64,000 bases of DNA from Janthinobacterium rivuli (GTDB taxonomy: Bacteria; Pseudomonadota; Gammaproteobacteria; Burkholderiales; Burkholderiaceae_D): NCBI RefSeq assembly GCF_029690045.1, contig NZ_CP121464.1:4898001-4962000 (forward strand), written 5' to 3'. A model generated the notes under the pieces. It did no database searches. It was not told the DNA's origin and was given only the letters and a program-made list of their open reading frames with translations. Position numbers and translations under genes: made by a program. Of this stretch, positions 37,973 to 47,301 are shown one piece after another. Numbering within the stretch: the stretch's first letter is position 1; the number at the start of each line of letters is the position of its first letter.

Positions 37973-39859
37973 TTATTTCCACTTGCCGCGCAATTCCTGC
38001 ACCTTCTGTTGCAGCAACTCTGGCGTGGCGGCCTCGGGCGCCACGGGCATGCCGACGGCCAGCGACAAACGCGAGCGCAAGCCCGCCTTGAAGGCGCGCT
38101 CGAACAAATGGCCGTTGCGATGGCTCAACAGATGCCCCCACAAGCCGCGCAGCGCCAGCGGAATCACGGGCACCTTGCTGCGCTCGACTATCTTCGCAAT
38201 GCCGCCCTTGAATTCGCTGATCTGGCCGGTGCGCGTCAGCTTGCCTTCCGGGAAGATGCAAACAAGCTCGCCCTCATGCAGCGCTTGCGCGATATCAATG
38301 AACGCTTTTTCCATCAGGAAAGGATCTTCCTTGGCCGGCGCGATGGGAATCGCCTTGGCCGTACGGAAAATCCAGCCCATCAGCGGCATTTTGAAGATGC
38401 GGTGGTCCATGACGAAACGGATGGGGCGGGGGCTGGCCGCCATGATGACGATGGCGTCCACATAGCTGACGTGGTTGCACACCAGCACGGCCGCCCCTTC
38501 CGTGGGGATACGCTCGCCATCGACCACTTTGACCCTGTGCACGGTCTGGATCAATATCCACGCCAGGAAACGCATGAGGAATTCCGGCACCAGCGAGAAG
38601 ATGTAGGCGGCCACCAGCGCATTCAGGATGGCTGTGACGAGGAACAGCTGCGGAATCGTGAACCCTTGTCCCAGCAGCACGATGGCCACGCCGGCCGCCG
38701 CCACCATGAACAGCGCGTTCAGGATATTCATGCCGGCGATCGTGCGCGAAATGTGTTTCGGGTCGCAGCGCGTCTGGATCAGCGCGAACAGGGGCACGAT
38801 GAAAAAGCCGCCGAAGACGCCGATCATGACGATGTCGATCAGAATGCGCGGTACGCCCGCCTGGCTGACAAACGCCAGCGCGTCGACCACTTGCGTATTC
38901 GCATACGCATTGCTGGCAAAATACAGGTCGATGCCGAACAGCGACAGGCCGATGGAGCCGAACGGCACCAGGCCGATTTCGATCTTGTGACCGGACAGGC
39001 GTTCGCACAGCAGCGAACCCGTGCCGATGCCGACGGAAAACACGGTCAGCAGCAGCACGAACACGCTATGGTCGCCATGCAGGAAATCCTTCGAATACAC
39101 GGGGAACTGGGCCAGGATCAGGGCGCCGTAAAACCAGAACCAGGAGTTGCCCAGCATGGCCAGGAAGACGGGACGGTTTTTGCGTGAAAAATTCAGGTTG
39201 CGGAACGATTCGGCGACGAAATTCAAACTCACCTTCAAGTCCGGCTCGGGCGCCGGCGTGCGCGGCACGCGGTAGCTGGCGAGCAGGCCGAACACGGCCA
39301 CGGCGATGGTCGCGCCGGCCACCAGTTCCACGCCCAGCGGCTTGTGCACGATCAGCACGGCGCCGAGGATTTCGCCCAACAAAATGCCGACAAACGTCCC
39401 CATCTCGATCAGGCCATTGCCACCGACCAATTCCTCGGGTTTCAGCTGCTGCGGCAGGTAGGCATACTTGACGGGGCCGAACAGGGTCGAATGCACGCCC
39501 ATGCCCACCACGGCGGCCACCAGCAGCCACAGGGTATGCGTCATCCAGCCAGCGGCGGCCACGGCCATGATGGCCAGTTCCATCCATTTCACGAAGCGGG
39601 CCAGGCCCGCCTTTTCAAACTTGTCGGCCAGCTGGCCCGCCGTGGCCGAAAACACGACATACGGCAAAATGAACAGGCCGGGGATCAGGTTGGTGATGGT
39701 GGACGGGTCGAGCGTGGTCCAGCTCAGCGCATCGTAGGCGAGGATCACCATCAGGGCCGTCTTGAACAGATTGTCGTTGAAGGCGCCAAAGAACTGGGTC
39801 CAGAAGAAGGGCCCGAAACGGCGCTGCGACAATAAGGAAAACTGGCTGCTTTGACTCAT
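37973..39859 (-). CDS. LplT-like MFS transporter fused to PlsC-type acyltransferase
   Basis: 628 aa from ATG 39859; no clear ribosome site is visible. Residues about 1-420 are an MFS transporter of the lysophospholipid LplT kind (FFWTQFFGAFNDNLFKTALM, GPVKYAYLPQQL). The C-terminal about 200 residues are a PlsC/LPLAT domain with NHVSYVD (the HX4D motif) and FPEGKLTRTG. The fusion suggests uptake or flipping of lysophospholipid followed by re-acylation at the inner membrane, as LplT-Aas does in Escherichia coli, but the acyl-ACP synthetase part of Aas is absent. Confidence 0.9.
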   Translation of the reverse strand: MSQSSQFSLLSQRRFGPFFWTQFFGAFNDNLFKTALMVILAYDALSWTTLDPSTITNLIPGLFILPYVVFSATAGQLADKFEKAGLARFVKWMELAIMAVAAAGWMTHTLWLLVAAVVGMGVHSTLFGPVKYAYLPQQLKPEELVGGNGLIEMGTFVGILLGEILGAVLIVHKPLGVELVAGATIAVAVFGLLASYRVPRTPAPEPDLKVSLNFVAESFRNLNFSRKNRPVFLAMLGNSWFWFYGALILAQFPVYSKDFLHGDHSVFVLLLTVFSVGIGTGSLLCERLSGHKIEIGLVPFGSIGLSLFGIDLYFASNAYANTQVVDALAFVSQAGVPRILIDIVMIGVFGGFFIVPLFALIQTRCDPKHISRTIAGMNILNALFMVAAAGVAIVLLGQGFTIPQLFLVTAILNALVAAYIFSLVPEFLMRFLAWILIQTVHRVKVVDGERIPTEGAAVLVCNHVSYVDAIVIMAASPRPIRFVMDHRIFKMPLMGWIFRTAKAIPIAPAKEDPFLMEKAFIDIAQALHEGELVCIFPEGKLTRTGQISEFKGGIAKIVERSKVPVIPLALRGLWGHLLSHRNGHLFERAFKAGLRSRLSLAVGMPVAPEAATPELLQQKVQELRGKWK

Positions 39860-40091
39860 GGCATGGGGAACGGGCAATTAAGGAATTGCTAAAATACAGC
39901 ACTATCTTGCGCACGACAATCTGAATGTCGTCATCTTGCTTGGCATCAATACGTAAAGCGCCGCGCCGCGCCATGCTGGCCCCGCACCCTACTACTTCCA
40001 TGGCACAACAAAAAACGCCTTTTTCTTGATAATAAGGTAATGTGCGCATACATCGGGCGCCTTCGCCCTGACCATCCAGGAAAGCTGCCCC

Positions 40092-43000
40092 ATGTTTGGA
40101 TTGATATCGCTGATCATATTTGGCTTGCTGATCACCGCCTTCGTGCAGGTGCTGCAATACCGCAGGAAAGTGGCCGATCTGGAATTGCTGACGGCACGCC
40201 TGCGCAAGGACGTCGACAGCGTGCAGGCCCGCCTGCACATGCTGGAAGGGCGCGCCGAAGCACCAGCGGCCGCGTCTGCCAGCGTGGCGCCAGTGGCCGT
40301 GCCGGCGCCCCCACCCGCGCCCCAAGCCGCTGCGATCAAGGTGGCCGAAGTGGCGAAGGCCGCGCCGGCAGCAGCCCCCGCGCCAGCCGCACCCGTGCCG
40401 CCGAAACCAGTTCCGCCTGCCCCGCCAGTTCCCCCCAAGTCCGCCCCTGCCGTCCCCAACACCCCGTCCTGGATCGCGCACCCGAACGGTCTCGTTGCCA
40501 AGGCGAAGAACTGGCTGTTCACGGGCAACCTGGTCGCCAAGCTGGGCTTGCTGATCCTCTTCCTCGGCGTCAGCTTCCTGCTCAAGTACGTGTCGGCGCA
40601 GGTCACGCTGCCCATCGAGCTGCGCCTGGCCGGCATCGCGCTGGCCGACATCGCCCTGCTGGCCTGGGCCTGGCGCATCCGCATCAGCCGTCCCGGCATC
40701 AGCTTGCCGCTGCAGGGCACGGCGCTGGCGATATTGATGCTGGTGACGTTCGGCGCCTTCCGCCTGTATGAACTGATCCCGGCCGGCATGGCGTTTGCCG
40801 TGCTGTTCGTGCTGACGGCGTTCACGTGTTTGCTGGCCGTGCTGCAAAACGCCGTCTGGCTGGCCGTTTTCGGCATCGTCGGCGGCTTTGCCGTGCCCCT
40901 GCTCGTGTCGACGGGCAGCGGCAACCATATCGGCCTGTTCAGCTATTACGCGCTGCTCAACGCGGGCGTCTTCGCCATCTCCCTGAAACGCGCCTGGCGC
41001 GTGCTGAATGTGCTGAGCTTTGGCTTTACCTTTGTCGTCGCCACCACCTGGGGCCTGCTGCGCTACACGCCCGAGCACTACCTGTCGACGCAGCTGTTTT
41101 TGATCCTGTTCGTGCTGTTCTATATCGGCATCGCAATTGCCTACTGCGCACGCCAGGCGCCGCGCCTCAAGCATTACGTGGATGGCACGCTCGTGTTCGG
41201 CACGCCGCTGGCAGCCATGGGCCTGCAATATGGCCTGGTGCGGCACTTTGACTTCGGCCTGGCGTTTTCCGCGCTACTTGCCGGCTTGACCTACACGGGA
41301 CTGGCCGTGGCGCTGTGGCGCAGGACCGGCTTCAAACTGCTGGCCGAAGCCTTCCTGGCGCTGGGCATCGTCTTCGGCACCCTGGCCATCCCGTTCGCAT
41401 TAGATGGCCGCTGGACCTCCGCCGCCTGGGCGCTGGAAGGCGCGGGCATCGTCTGGGTCGGCTTGCGCCAGCGTCAGACACTGGCCTGGGTCTTCGGTCT
41501 GCTGGTGCAGGGGGCCGCCTGGCTGGCTTTCCTTGGTGCCATGCAGGAACTCAATACGGCAGCGGCCCTGGACGCCAACATCTGGCTCGGCTGCACGCTG
41601 CTGGCCGCCGCCGCACTGGTGATGGCCTACAATTTCCGCCGCCACGGCAGTCACTTGCACCCGGAGTTCATGCGCAGCCTGTCCGTGCTGTTCCTGACGG
41701 CCGCCACGGTCTGGCTGCTGGGCGGCATCTGGACCGAAATCCTGCTGCGCACGGATGCCGCCACGCAATTGAACCTGCTGACCGTCAGCGCGCTGGCAGT
41801 GGCAGCCGTGCTGGCGGCGCTGGCGCGGCGCGAACAATGGCATGCGCCGCGCGCCCTGCTGCTGGCCGTGCAGGTGCTGGCCGGCATGGTCATGCTCAGC
41901 CGCGCCAGCTGGGCCTGGGACCAGCACCCGGCCAGCCTGTTCCAGGGTTCCTTCCTCAGCGCCCTGCTGCTGGGCGCCGCCGCCTTTGCCAGCGCCCGCT
42001 TCCTTGCGCTGCGCGCGCGCGGCGGCGACGAGCTGCCGGCCCTGGTAGCGCGCCCCCTGCTGGTGTGGAGCGGCTTGCTGTGGTTTGCCGCCATCCTCGT
42101 GCCCTTCACCAGCTGGCTGCTGCGCCTGATCGACGGCGACCTGACGATGCAGCCGCACGCGGGCGAGCACTGGCTGGCGCTGTACCTGATCGCCGTATCC
42201 GTCACGACGCCCGCGTTCGCCCTCTTGGCGCGGCGCCTCGATTGGCCGCAGCTGCGCTGGTTCACCGTGGCCGCCTGGCTCGGCCTGGGCTTGTGGAGCG
42301 TCAACATGCTGCTGGCGCTGTACCTGCGCGATTACCTGCCGACGGGCTTGAGCTGGCTGGCCCTGGCCAGCGCCCTGGCGGCCGGCGAATACCTGCTGCG
42401 GGCCTGGCCGCAAGCGGGCTGGCAACTCGACGTGCGGGCGCAGCGCCTGCTGCATACGCTGCGCACTAGCGCGCCCTGGCTGATGCTGTGGCCGGTTGGC
42501 GCCATGCATGTCAGCGCCTGGCTGGCACAGCATGAAGACAAGGTCAGCCCTGCCTGGGCCCGCTACTTGCCGGCGTGGAGCATGATGCTGGTACTGGCAT
42601 TGCTGATCCGCCGCTGCCGAGCGAACGCCTGGCCAGTGGCGCCGATTGCAGACTGGTACCAGCGTTATCTGATCCCGCTGGCGGCGGCATGGTCGCTGCT
42701 CTTGATCGCCGCATGGAACATTTTCGACGATGGCGCCATGGCCCCGCTGCCCTATTTGCCGCTGCTCAATCCGCTGGACCTGAGCACGGGCTTTGCCGTC
42801 CTGCTGGCCATTGCCAGCTACCGTTTATTCCCGGCCGGCCAGATCCCGCTACCCGCCGTGTGGCAAACGCGCCTGCCTGTCGTGGCTGCGTGCTTGCTGT
42901 ATGGCTGGTTCAACCTGATGCTGCTGCGCACCGTGTCGCATTATCTGGGCGTGCCATATACCTTTGACGCCATGCTGGCCTCGCAGTTCGTGCAAGCGAT

Positions 43001-43268
43001 GCTGTCGCTCGTATGGAGCATCACGGCCCTGCTGCTGATGCGCCACGCGGCGCGCCAGCAGCGGCGCCAGCAATGGAGCATGGGCGCCGTGCTGCTGGGG
43101 CTGGTAGTCGTGAAACTGTTCCTGATCGACCTGTCCAACGTGGGCGGCATCGAACGCATCATTTCCTTTGTCGGTGTCGGCTTGCTGATGGTCTTGATCG
43201 GCTACCTGGCGCCCTTCCCAAAAGCTGCCGCGTCAGCGCCGGCCGAACCGCAACAAGGAGCCGCATGA
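40092..43268 (+). CDS. DUF2339 polytopic membrane protein
   Basis: 1058 aa. An N-terminal anchor helix (LISLIIFGLLITAFVQVL) is followed by a coiled coil (VADLELLTARLRKDVDSVQA) and a Pro/Ala-rich linker (to about residue 120). Then WLFTGNLVAKLGLLILFLGV opens a very long run of hydrophobic helices to the C-terminus, where VVVKLFLIDLSNVGGIERI and FVGVGLLMVLIGYLAP are family signatures. DUF2339 proteins are large inner-membrane proteins of unknown function. The stop overlaps the next start as ATGA, so this pair is translationally coupled. Confidence 0.9.
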   Translation: MFGLISLIIFGLLITAFVQVLQYRRKVADLELLTARLRKDVDSVQARLHMLEGRAEAPAAASASVAPVAVPAPPPAPQAAAIKVAEVAKAAPAAAPAPAAPVPPKPVPPAPPVPPKSAPAVPNTPSWIAHPNGLVAKAKNWLFTGNLVAKLGLLILFLGVSFLLKYVSAQVTLPIELRLAGIALADIALLAWAWRIRISRPGISLPLQGTALAILMLVTFGAFRLYELIPAGMAFAVLFVLTAFTCLLAVLQNAVWLAVFGIVGGFAVPLLVSTGSGNHIGLFSYYALLNAGVFAISLKRAWRVLNVLSFGFTFVVATTWGLLRYTPEHYLSTQLFLILFVLFYIGIAIAYCARQAPRLKHYVDGTLVFGTPLAAMGLQYGLVRHFDFGLAFSALLAGLTYTGLAVALWRRTGFKLLAEAFLALGIVFGTLAIPFALDGRWTSAAWALEGAGIVWVGLRQRQTLAWVFGLLVQGAAWLAFLGAMQELNTAAALDANIWLGCTLLAAAALVMAYNFRRHGSHLHPEFMRSLSVLFLTAATVWLLGGIWTEILLRTDAATQLNLLTVSALAVAAVLAALARREQWHAPRALLLAVQVLAGMVMLSRASWAWDQHPASLFQGSFLSALLLGAAAFASARFLALRARGGDELPALVARPLLVWSGLLWFAAILVPFTSWLLRLIDGDLTMQPHAGEHWLALYLIAVSVTTPAFALLARRLDWPQLRWFTVAAWLGLGLWSVNMLLALYLRDYLPTGLSWLALASALAAGEYLLRAWPQAGWQLDVRAQRLLHTLRTSAPWLMLWPVGAMHVSAWLAQHEDKVSPAWARYLPAWSMMLVLALLIRRCRANAWPVAPIADWYQRYLIPLAAAWSLLLIAAWNIFDDGAMAPLPYLPLLNPLDLSTGFAVLLAIASYRLFPAGQIPLPAVWQTRLPVVAACLLYGWFNLMLLRTVSHYLGVPYTFDAMLASQFVQAMLSLVWSITALLLMRHAARQQRRQQWSMGAVLLGLVVVKLFLIDLSNVGGIERIISFVGVGLLMVLIGYLAPFPKAAASAPAEPQQGAA

Positions 43269-44725
43269 AAGCCACATTGATCTGCTGCAGCCTGCTGATG
43301 GCAGGCGCCGCGCTGGCCGCGCCTGGCCAAGACCGGCCACAGGACTATGCCTGGAGCATGCCCATCCAGTCGCCGGCCGGCGCCGGCGTCGTGCAGCTAA
43401 CATTGCCCAGGGAAGTCTACCTGCACGCCAGCTCGGCCAGCCTGGCCGACGTTCGGCTATTCGACGCCGACGGCAAGCGCCTGGCCTATGCCCTCGGCGC
43501 GCCGCCCGCGCAATCGGCCACGCAGCGGACAGCCATTCCAGTGCGCATTTTCCCGGTGACGGGCGCGCCGGCAACTGGCGACGGCTTGCAAGGCATCGAC
43601 ATCCGCACGGCCGACGATGGCCGCTTGCTGTCGGTCAGCACACGCGCCAGCACGGCCGCGGCGACGGCGGCGCTGCAAGCGCTGATCCTCGATCTGGGCA
43701 GGCAAACGCAAGACAAGCGCATCGCCGCCTTGCGCTTCACGCCACCGCCCCGCACGGACAATTACAGTGCGCAAGTGTTGCTGGAAGTAAGCGACGACCT
43801 GAAACAATGGGACGCCATCGGCACCACCACCCTGAATTGGCTCAGCAACAGCGACACGCAAACCCTGGCCAACGACAGCATCGCCTTTGCGCCGCGCGCG
43901 TTTCGCTATGCGCGCCTGAGCTGGCAAGCGGGCGAACCGCTGGCCTTTGCGGCGATTACGGCGCAAGCCGTCAGCGAAACGGACATCCCCCCATCGCGCG
44001 CCAGCGTCGTGCTGCAAGGCGCGCCCGGCAAGCAGGCAAATGAATGGCGCTACGCCACTCCTCTCGCCATTCCCGCCGACAGCATCGCCCTGCAATTGAC
44101 ACAGACCAATACGGTACTGCCTGTGACCCTGGGCGTGTATCGCCAGAACAGCTATGTTCCCCGGCACCGGCTGCACCTGCGCCACCAGGCGCGTCCCGCG
44201 CAAGGCGCGTATTTCGATCCCCTGCTGAGCACCACGTTTTACCGCATCGGCCTCGATGGCAAAGAAAGGATCTCGGGCGACCTGGCCATGCCCGTGACGC
44301 AAACAAACGAATGGGTGCTGCAGACCTCCACGGAACATCCTGTCCCCGCAGCCAATACGCCCTCCTTGCGTCTGGGTTGGACACCGGCCACCGTCGTTTT
44401 CCTGGCCAGCGGCAAGCCGCCCTATCAGCTGGCATTCGGCAACAGCAACGCCGCCGCCGTTGCGCAACCGCTGGCGCAGGTGGCGCCCGGCTTCAGGGCG
44501 GACGAACTGCTGGCGCTCAAGACTGCCAGCGCCGGTCCGCTCAAACCCAACGGGGGCGTAGAGGCGCCAGCACCCGCCACAAAGGACGGGGCGCCGTGGC
44601 GCCTGGCCGCGCTATGGGCCGCACTGCTGCTGGGCGTGGCCGTGCTGGGCTTTTTTGCCTGGCGTTTGCTGTCGCAGATGAAAGCGGAACATGGCAGTGC
44701 CGACAAGCAGGGGCAGGAACATTAA
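43265..44725 (+). CDS. DUF3999 exported membrane-anchored protein
   Basis: 486 aa from ATG 43265, with AAGGAG five bases upstream. Signal peptide MKATLICCSLLMAGAALAAP. A beta-rich periplasmic domain includes LPREVYLHASSASLADVRLFD, DNYSAQVLLEVSDDLKQWD and RLGWTPATVVFLASGKPPYQ. A single C-terminal helix (LAALWAALLLGVAVLGFFAWRL) is followed by a short charged tail. DUF3999 genes are regular partners of DUF2339, as here. Probably a subunit working with the DUF2339 protein at the envelope; activity unknown. Confidence 0.9.
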   Translation: MKATLICCSLLMAGAALAAPGQDRPQDYAWSMPIQSPAGAGVVQLTLPREVYLHASSASLADVRLFDADGKRLAYALGAPPAQSATQRTAIPVRIFPVTGAPATGDGLQGIDIRTADDGRLLSVSTRASTAAATAALQALILDLGRQTQDKRIAALRFTPPPRTDNYSAQVLLEVSDDLKQWDAIGTTTLNWLSNSDTQTLANDSIAFAPRAFRYARLSWQAGEPLAFAAITAQAVSETDIPPSRASVVLQGAPGKQANEWRYATPLAIPADSIALQLTQTNTVLPVTLGVYRQNSYVPRHRLHLRHQARPAQGAYFDPLLSTTFYRIGLDGKERISGDLAMPVTQTNEWVLQTSTEHPVPAANTPSLRLGWTPATVVFLASGKPPYQLAFGNSNAAAVAQPLAQVAPGFRADELLALKTASAGPLKPNGGVEAPAPATKDGAPWRLAALWAALLLGVAVLGFFAWRLLSQMKAEHGSADKQGQEH

Positions 44726-44762
44726 CCTTAACCTTAACCGTCTGAACGCGGCACGCGCCGAC

Positions 44763-45506
44763 TCACTGCCGCAGCAGTGCCTTGAACGTCCGCGGCATCC
44801 ACGGCCGCGCCGCCAGCATGAAGCTGATGGCCAGGCGCTCATCGCCAGGCAGGCGCGCGTCTTCCTGGTGTTGCTGCGAGAATTCCACGGCCACCTGCTT
44901 CAGGCGTTCGAGCAAGGCCGCCGTGGATTTTTTCGACAGCATCACGTTCACCAGGCGCAGCAATTCCGTCTCACCATCGAACTGCGAGTTCAAATAGTCG
45001 CCATAGGCTTCCTTTTTGAAATACGTGTGGATAGGACCGTTCGGTATCCATGCAAACGTGCGCGCCACCAGCAGTTTGACCCGGTTATTCGGCAGCAGTT
45101 CCAGAAAACCGATCTTGTCGAGACGCAGCAGGTATTTCACGGCTTGCGCCTCGCTGATGTCGTAGATGGCGATGATCCGTTCCAGCGGCAGCAGGTTCAA
45201 GGCGGAGACGGCCACCACGAACAGCCTGGGATCGTCGATGATTTCCTTCTCTTGCGCATACGTCAGCCCCGTGATCAGGGTCGGCGCGGCCTGCGCCGCA
45301 TGTACGGCCTGCGCCAGTTGCTGAAAATCGCTGCCGATGGCGACCAGGATCTGGTCCAGCCGCTGCAGCGTGAATTGCTTCTGCGAAAACATGCGCTTGA
45401 CGCTGGCTTCGGATATGCCGATGCGCTGCGCCAGTTCGGCATACGTGACGGAGCGCGCTTTCAACAGGCGTTTCAAGGCTTCGATCAAGGCGTGGGTCTG
45501 GGGCAT
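44763..45506 (-). CDS. XRE-type helix-turn-helix regulator
   Basis: 247 aa with AAAGGA five bases before ATG. Residues 8-60 form a Cro/C1-type helix-turn-helix (YAELAQRIGISEASVKRMFS). The remaining about 185 residues include ITGLTYAQEKEIIDDPRLFV and ISEAQAVKYLLRLDKIGFLE, which resembles a second winged-helix-like segment. Divergent from the two small exported proteins and the DUF2145 gene, 150 bases apart, so it probably controls them. It converges with the DUF3999 gene. Confidence 0.88.
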   Translation of the reverse strand: MPQTHALIEALKRLLKARSVTYAELAQRIGISEASVKRMFSQKQFTLQRLDQILVAIGSDFQQLAQAVHAAQAAPTLITGLTYAQEKEIIDDPRLFVVAVSALNLLPLERIIAIYDISEAQAVKYLLRLDKIGFLELLPNNRVKLLVARTFAWIPNGPIHTYFKKEAYGDYLNSQFDGETELLRLVNVMLSKKSTAALLERLKQVAVEFSQQHQEDARLPGDERLAISFMLAARPWMPRTFKALLRQ

Positions 45507-45656
45507 GGCGATCCTTTAATTACTACAAGCCAATATAGTATCAAAAAGTAATACCATGAGTATGACTGCCCACTACGAGTAGCGTTTTGATTGACCGAAA
45601 TGCTGCCGTCGACAATCATGCCTCTGCCAATCAGGCATATCAAGAAGGAGACATCC
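45507..45656. promoter_or_regulatory. Divergent promoter region of the XRE regulator and small exported proteins
   Basis: AT-rich 150 bases. TACTA and TAGTA form an inverted pair near 45516-45535, close to the regulator start. No promoter hexamers stand out on either strand. Confidence 0.35.
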
Positions 45657-46073
45657 ATGAAACGCTTGCTACCCATCTGCTTGTCCTTGTCGCTGCTGGC
45701 CGCTTCCATGGCGGGTTCGGCCCATGCGGCCGTCTCGGAAAACCTGTCGAAAGGATCGCAAAACCTGAGCCAGGGTTCCGCCATCGTGGTGGCCGGTTCC
45801 ATGTCGATGCTGGTCGCCTCCGGACAGATCATCGTTGCCAGCGTGGAGACGGTAGGCGAAGGCATCGTCATCGTGCTCAAGGGCGCGTCCGAGGCCGGTG
45901 GCGCGTCGATACAGATGAGCACGCAAGCGGCCAAGGGCCTGTCACTGGCCGCCGGCACGGTGGTCAGCGTGGTGGCGATGTCCACTGGCCACATGCTGGT
46001 GCTGTCCGGCAAGGCCATCGCCTTCATCCCGAATGAACTGGGCAAGGCACTGCTGCATCACTCCCAAGTGTAA
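45657..46073 (+). CDS. Small exported hydrophobic protein (paralogue 1)
   Basis: 138 aa from ATG 45657, with AAGGAG six bases upstream; the open frame begins at 45591 without a ribosome site. Signal peptide ending MAGSAHA. The mature part is rich in Ala, Ser, Gly and Val with an SAIVVAGSMSMLVASGQIIV segment and the conserved tail LSLAAGTVVSVVAMSTGHML, then VLSGKAIAFIPN, ending LLHHSQV. Unrecognised. Two hydrophobic stretches could insert in a membrane or amyloid-like assembly; this is a guess. The start of a three-gene row with tight spacing. Confidence 0.8.
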   Translation: MKRLLPICLSLSLLAASMAGSAHAAVSENLSKGSQNLSQGSAIVVAGSMSMLVASGQIIVASVETVGEGIVIVLKGASEAGGASIQMSTQAAKGLSLAAGTVVSVVAMSTGHMLVLSGKAIAFIPNELGKALLHHSQV

Positions 46074-46100
46074 GCCCCCATCAAGAAGAACAGGACATCC

Positions 46101-46511
46101 ATGAAACACTTACTCGCCATGACCTTGCTGTGCGCCGTCAGCCTGACATCGCAGGCCGCCAATTCCGATGCCAGCAGGGCCTCCGACAACGCCAGCACAG
46201 CGTCGGCCATCGTGCTGATCGGCTCCATGTCCGTGCTGGCCGCCGCCGGTGAAATCGTCATCGACACGGTGGAAGACGTGGCCGACGGCAGCGTCGTCGT
46301 GCTCAAAAGCACAGCCAGGGGCGCCTCGAAGGCGGCCACGGCATCGGTCAAGCTGGGCAAGCAAGCCGCGCAGGGCCTGTCGCTGGCGGCCGGCACGGTG
46401 GTCCAGGTGGTGGCCGTCTCGACGGGACACATGCTGGTGCTGTCGGGCAAGGCCATCGCCTATGTGCCGAATGCGGCAGGCAATGCCATCCTCCACCATT
46501 CGAAAGCGTGA
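46101..46511 (+). CDS. Small exported hydrophobic protein (paralogue 2)
   Basis: 136 aa, 27 bases after paralogue 1. Signal peptide MKHLLAMTLLCAVSLTSQA. It shares the same architecture: SAIVLIGSMSVLAAAGEIVI, a region with VVLKSTARGASKAATASVKL, and the tail LSLAAGTVVQVVAVSTGHML, VLSGKAIAYVPN, ILHHSKA. The near-identical tails against diverged middles suggest that the tail is functionally constrained. Unrecognised. Confidence 0.8.
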   Translation: MKHLLAMTLLCAVSLTSQAANSDASRASDNASTASAIVLIGSMSVLAAAGEIVIDTVEDVADGSVVVLKSTARGASKAATASVKLGKQAAQGLSLAAGTVVQVVAVSTGHMLVLSGKAIAYVPNAAGNAILHHSKA

Positions 46512-46515
46512 ACCC

Positions 46516-47301
46516 ATGAAACGCCTGACCGCCATTCTCATCAGCCTGGCCCTGGCCGGCACCGCCCATGCGGGGCGCTCGTGCGAGGAAAAACCCACCG
46601 ACGCCACCACGCTCGTCAAGTCGATGGACCTGGCGCAAAAAACCTTGCAGGCGCTCGATGGCTCGGGCGCGCAAGTGGCCCTGGTGGCGCGCGTCGGCCA
46701 GGACCTGTCGAAGTACAATTTGCGCTATTCGCACGTGGCCCTGGCCTGGCGCGACCACCCGAAAGGGCGCTGGCTGGTGGTGCATGAACTCAACGAATGC
46801 GGCACGGCGCAATCGTCGCTGTTCAACGAAGGCTTGGGCAATTTCTTCATGGATGATGTGTTCATGTATGAATCCCTGATCCTGATTCCCGGCCAGGATA
46901 CGCAGCAGCAACTGGCGCGCCTGCTGACGTCAAGCACGCCCAAGCGTATGCATGAGCCGCACTACAATATGCTGGCCTACCCGTTTTCCACCAAATACCA
47001 GAACTCGAACCAGTGGGTGCTGGAAATCCTGGCCGCTGCCGGCAACGAGCCTGGCAAGATCGAAACGCGCGCCGAAGCGCAAGCCTGGCTGCGCAGCGCC
47101 AGCTACGCGCCGCAAACGCTGAGCATACCCGCCGCCACGCGCCTGGGCGCGCGCATGTTCCGCGCGAATATCGCTTTTGACGATCACCCGTTCGAGCGTC
47201 GCATGACGCGCCAGATCGACGTCGTCAGCGTCGACTCCATCGTGCGCTTCATGCGCCAGCGCGAACCGAAGGTGCAGGAAATCGTGGTGCGGGGAAATTA
47301 G
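46516..47301 (+). CDS. DUF2145 exported protein
   Basis: 261 aa from ATG 46516, four bases after the stop of paralogue 2; a longer open frame upstream overlaps that gene and is rejected. Signal peptide MKRLTAILISLALAGTAHAG. The body has YNLRYSHVALAWRDHPKGRW, VVHELNECGTAQSSLFNEGL and NFFMDDVFMYESLILIPGQ, which I recall as DUF2145. The SHVALAWRDH/ VVHELNEC pattern is reminiscent of NlpC/P60-like papain folds (His and Cys), but this is not established. Co-transcribed with the two small exported proteins. Confidence 0.82.
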   Translation: MKRLTAILISLALAGTAHAGRSCEEKPTDATTLVKSMDLAQKTLQALDGSGAQVALVARVGQDLSKYNLRYSHVALAWRDHPKGRWLVVHELNECGTAQSSLFNEGLGNFFMDDVFMYESLILIPGQDTQQQLARLLTSSTPKRMHEPHYNMLAYPFSTKYQNSNQWVLEILAAAGNEPGKIETRAEAQAWLRSASYAPQTLSIPAATRLGARMFRANIAFDDHPFERRMTRQIDVVSVDSIVRFMRQREPKVQEIVVRGN

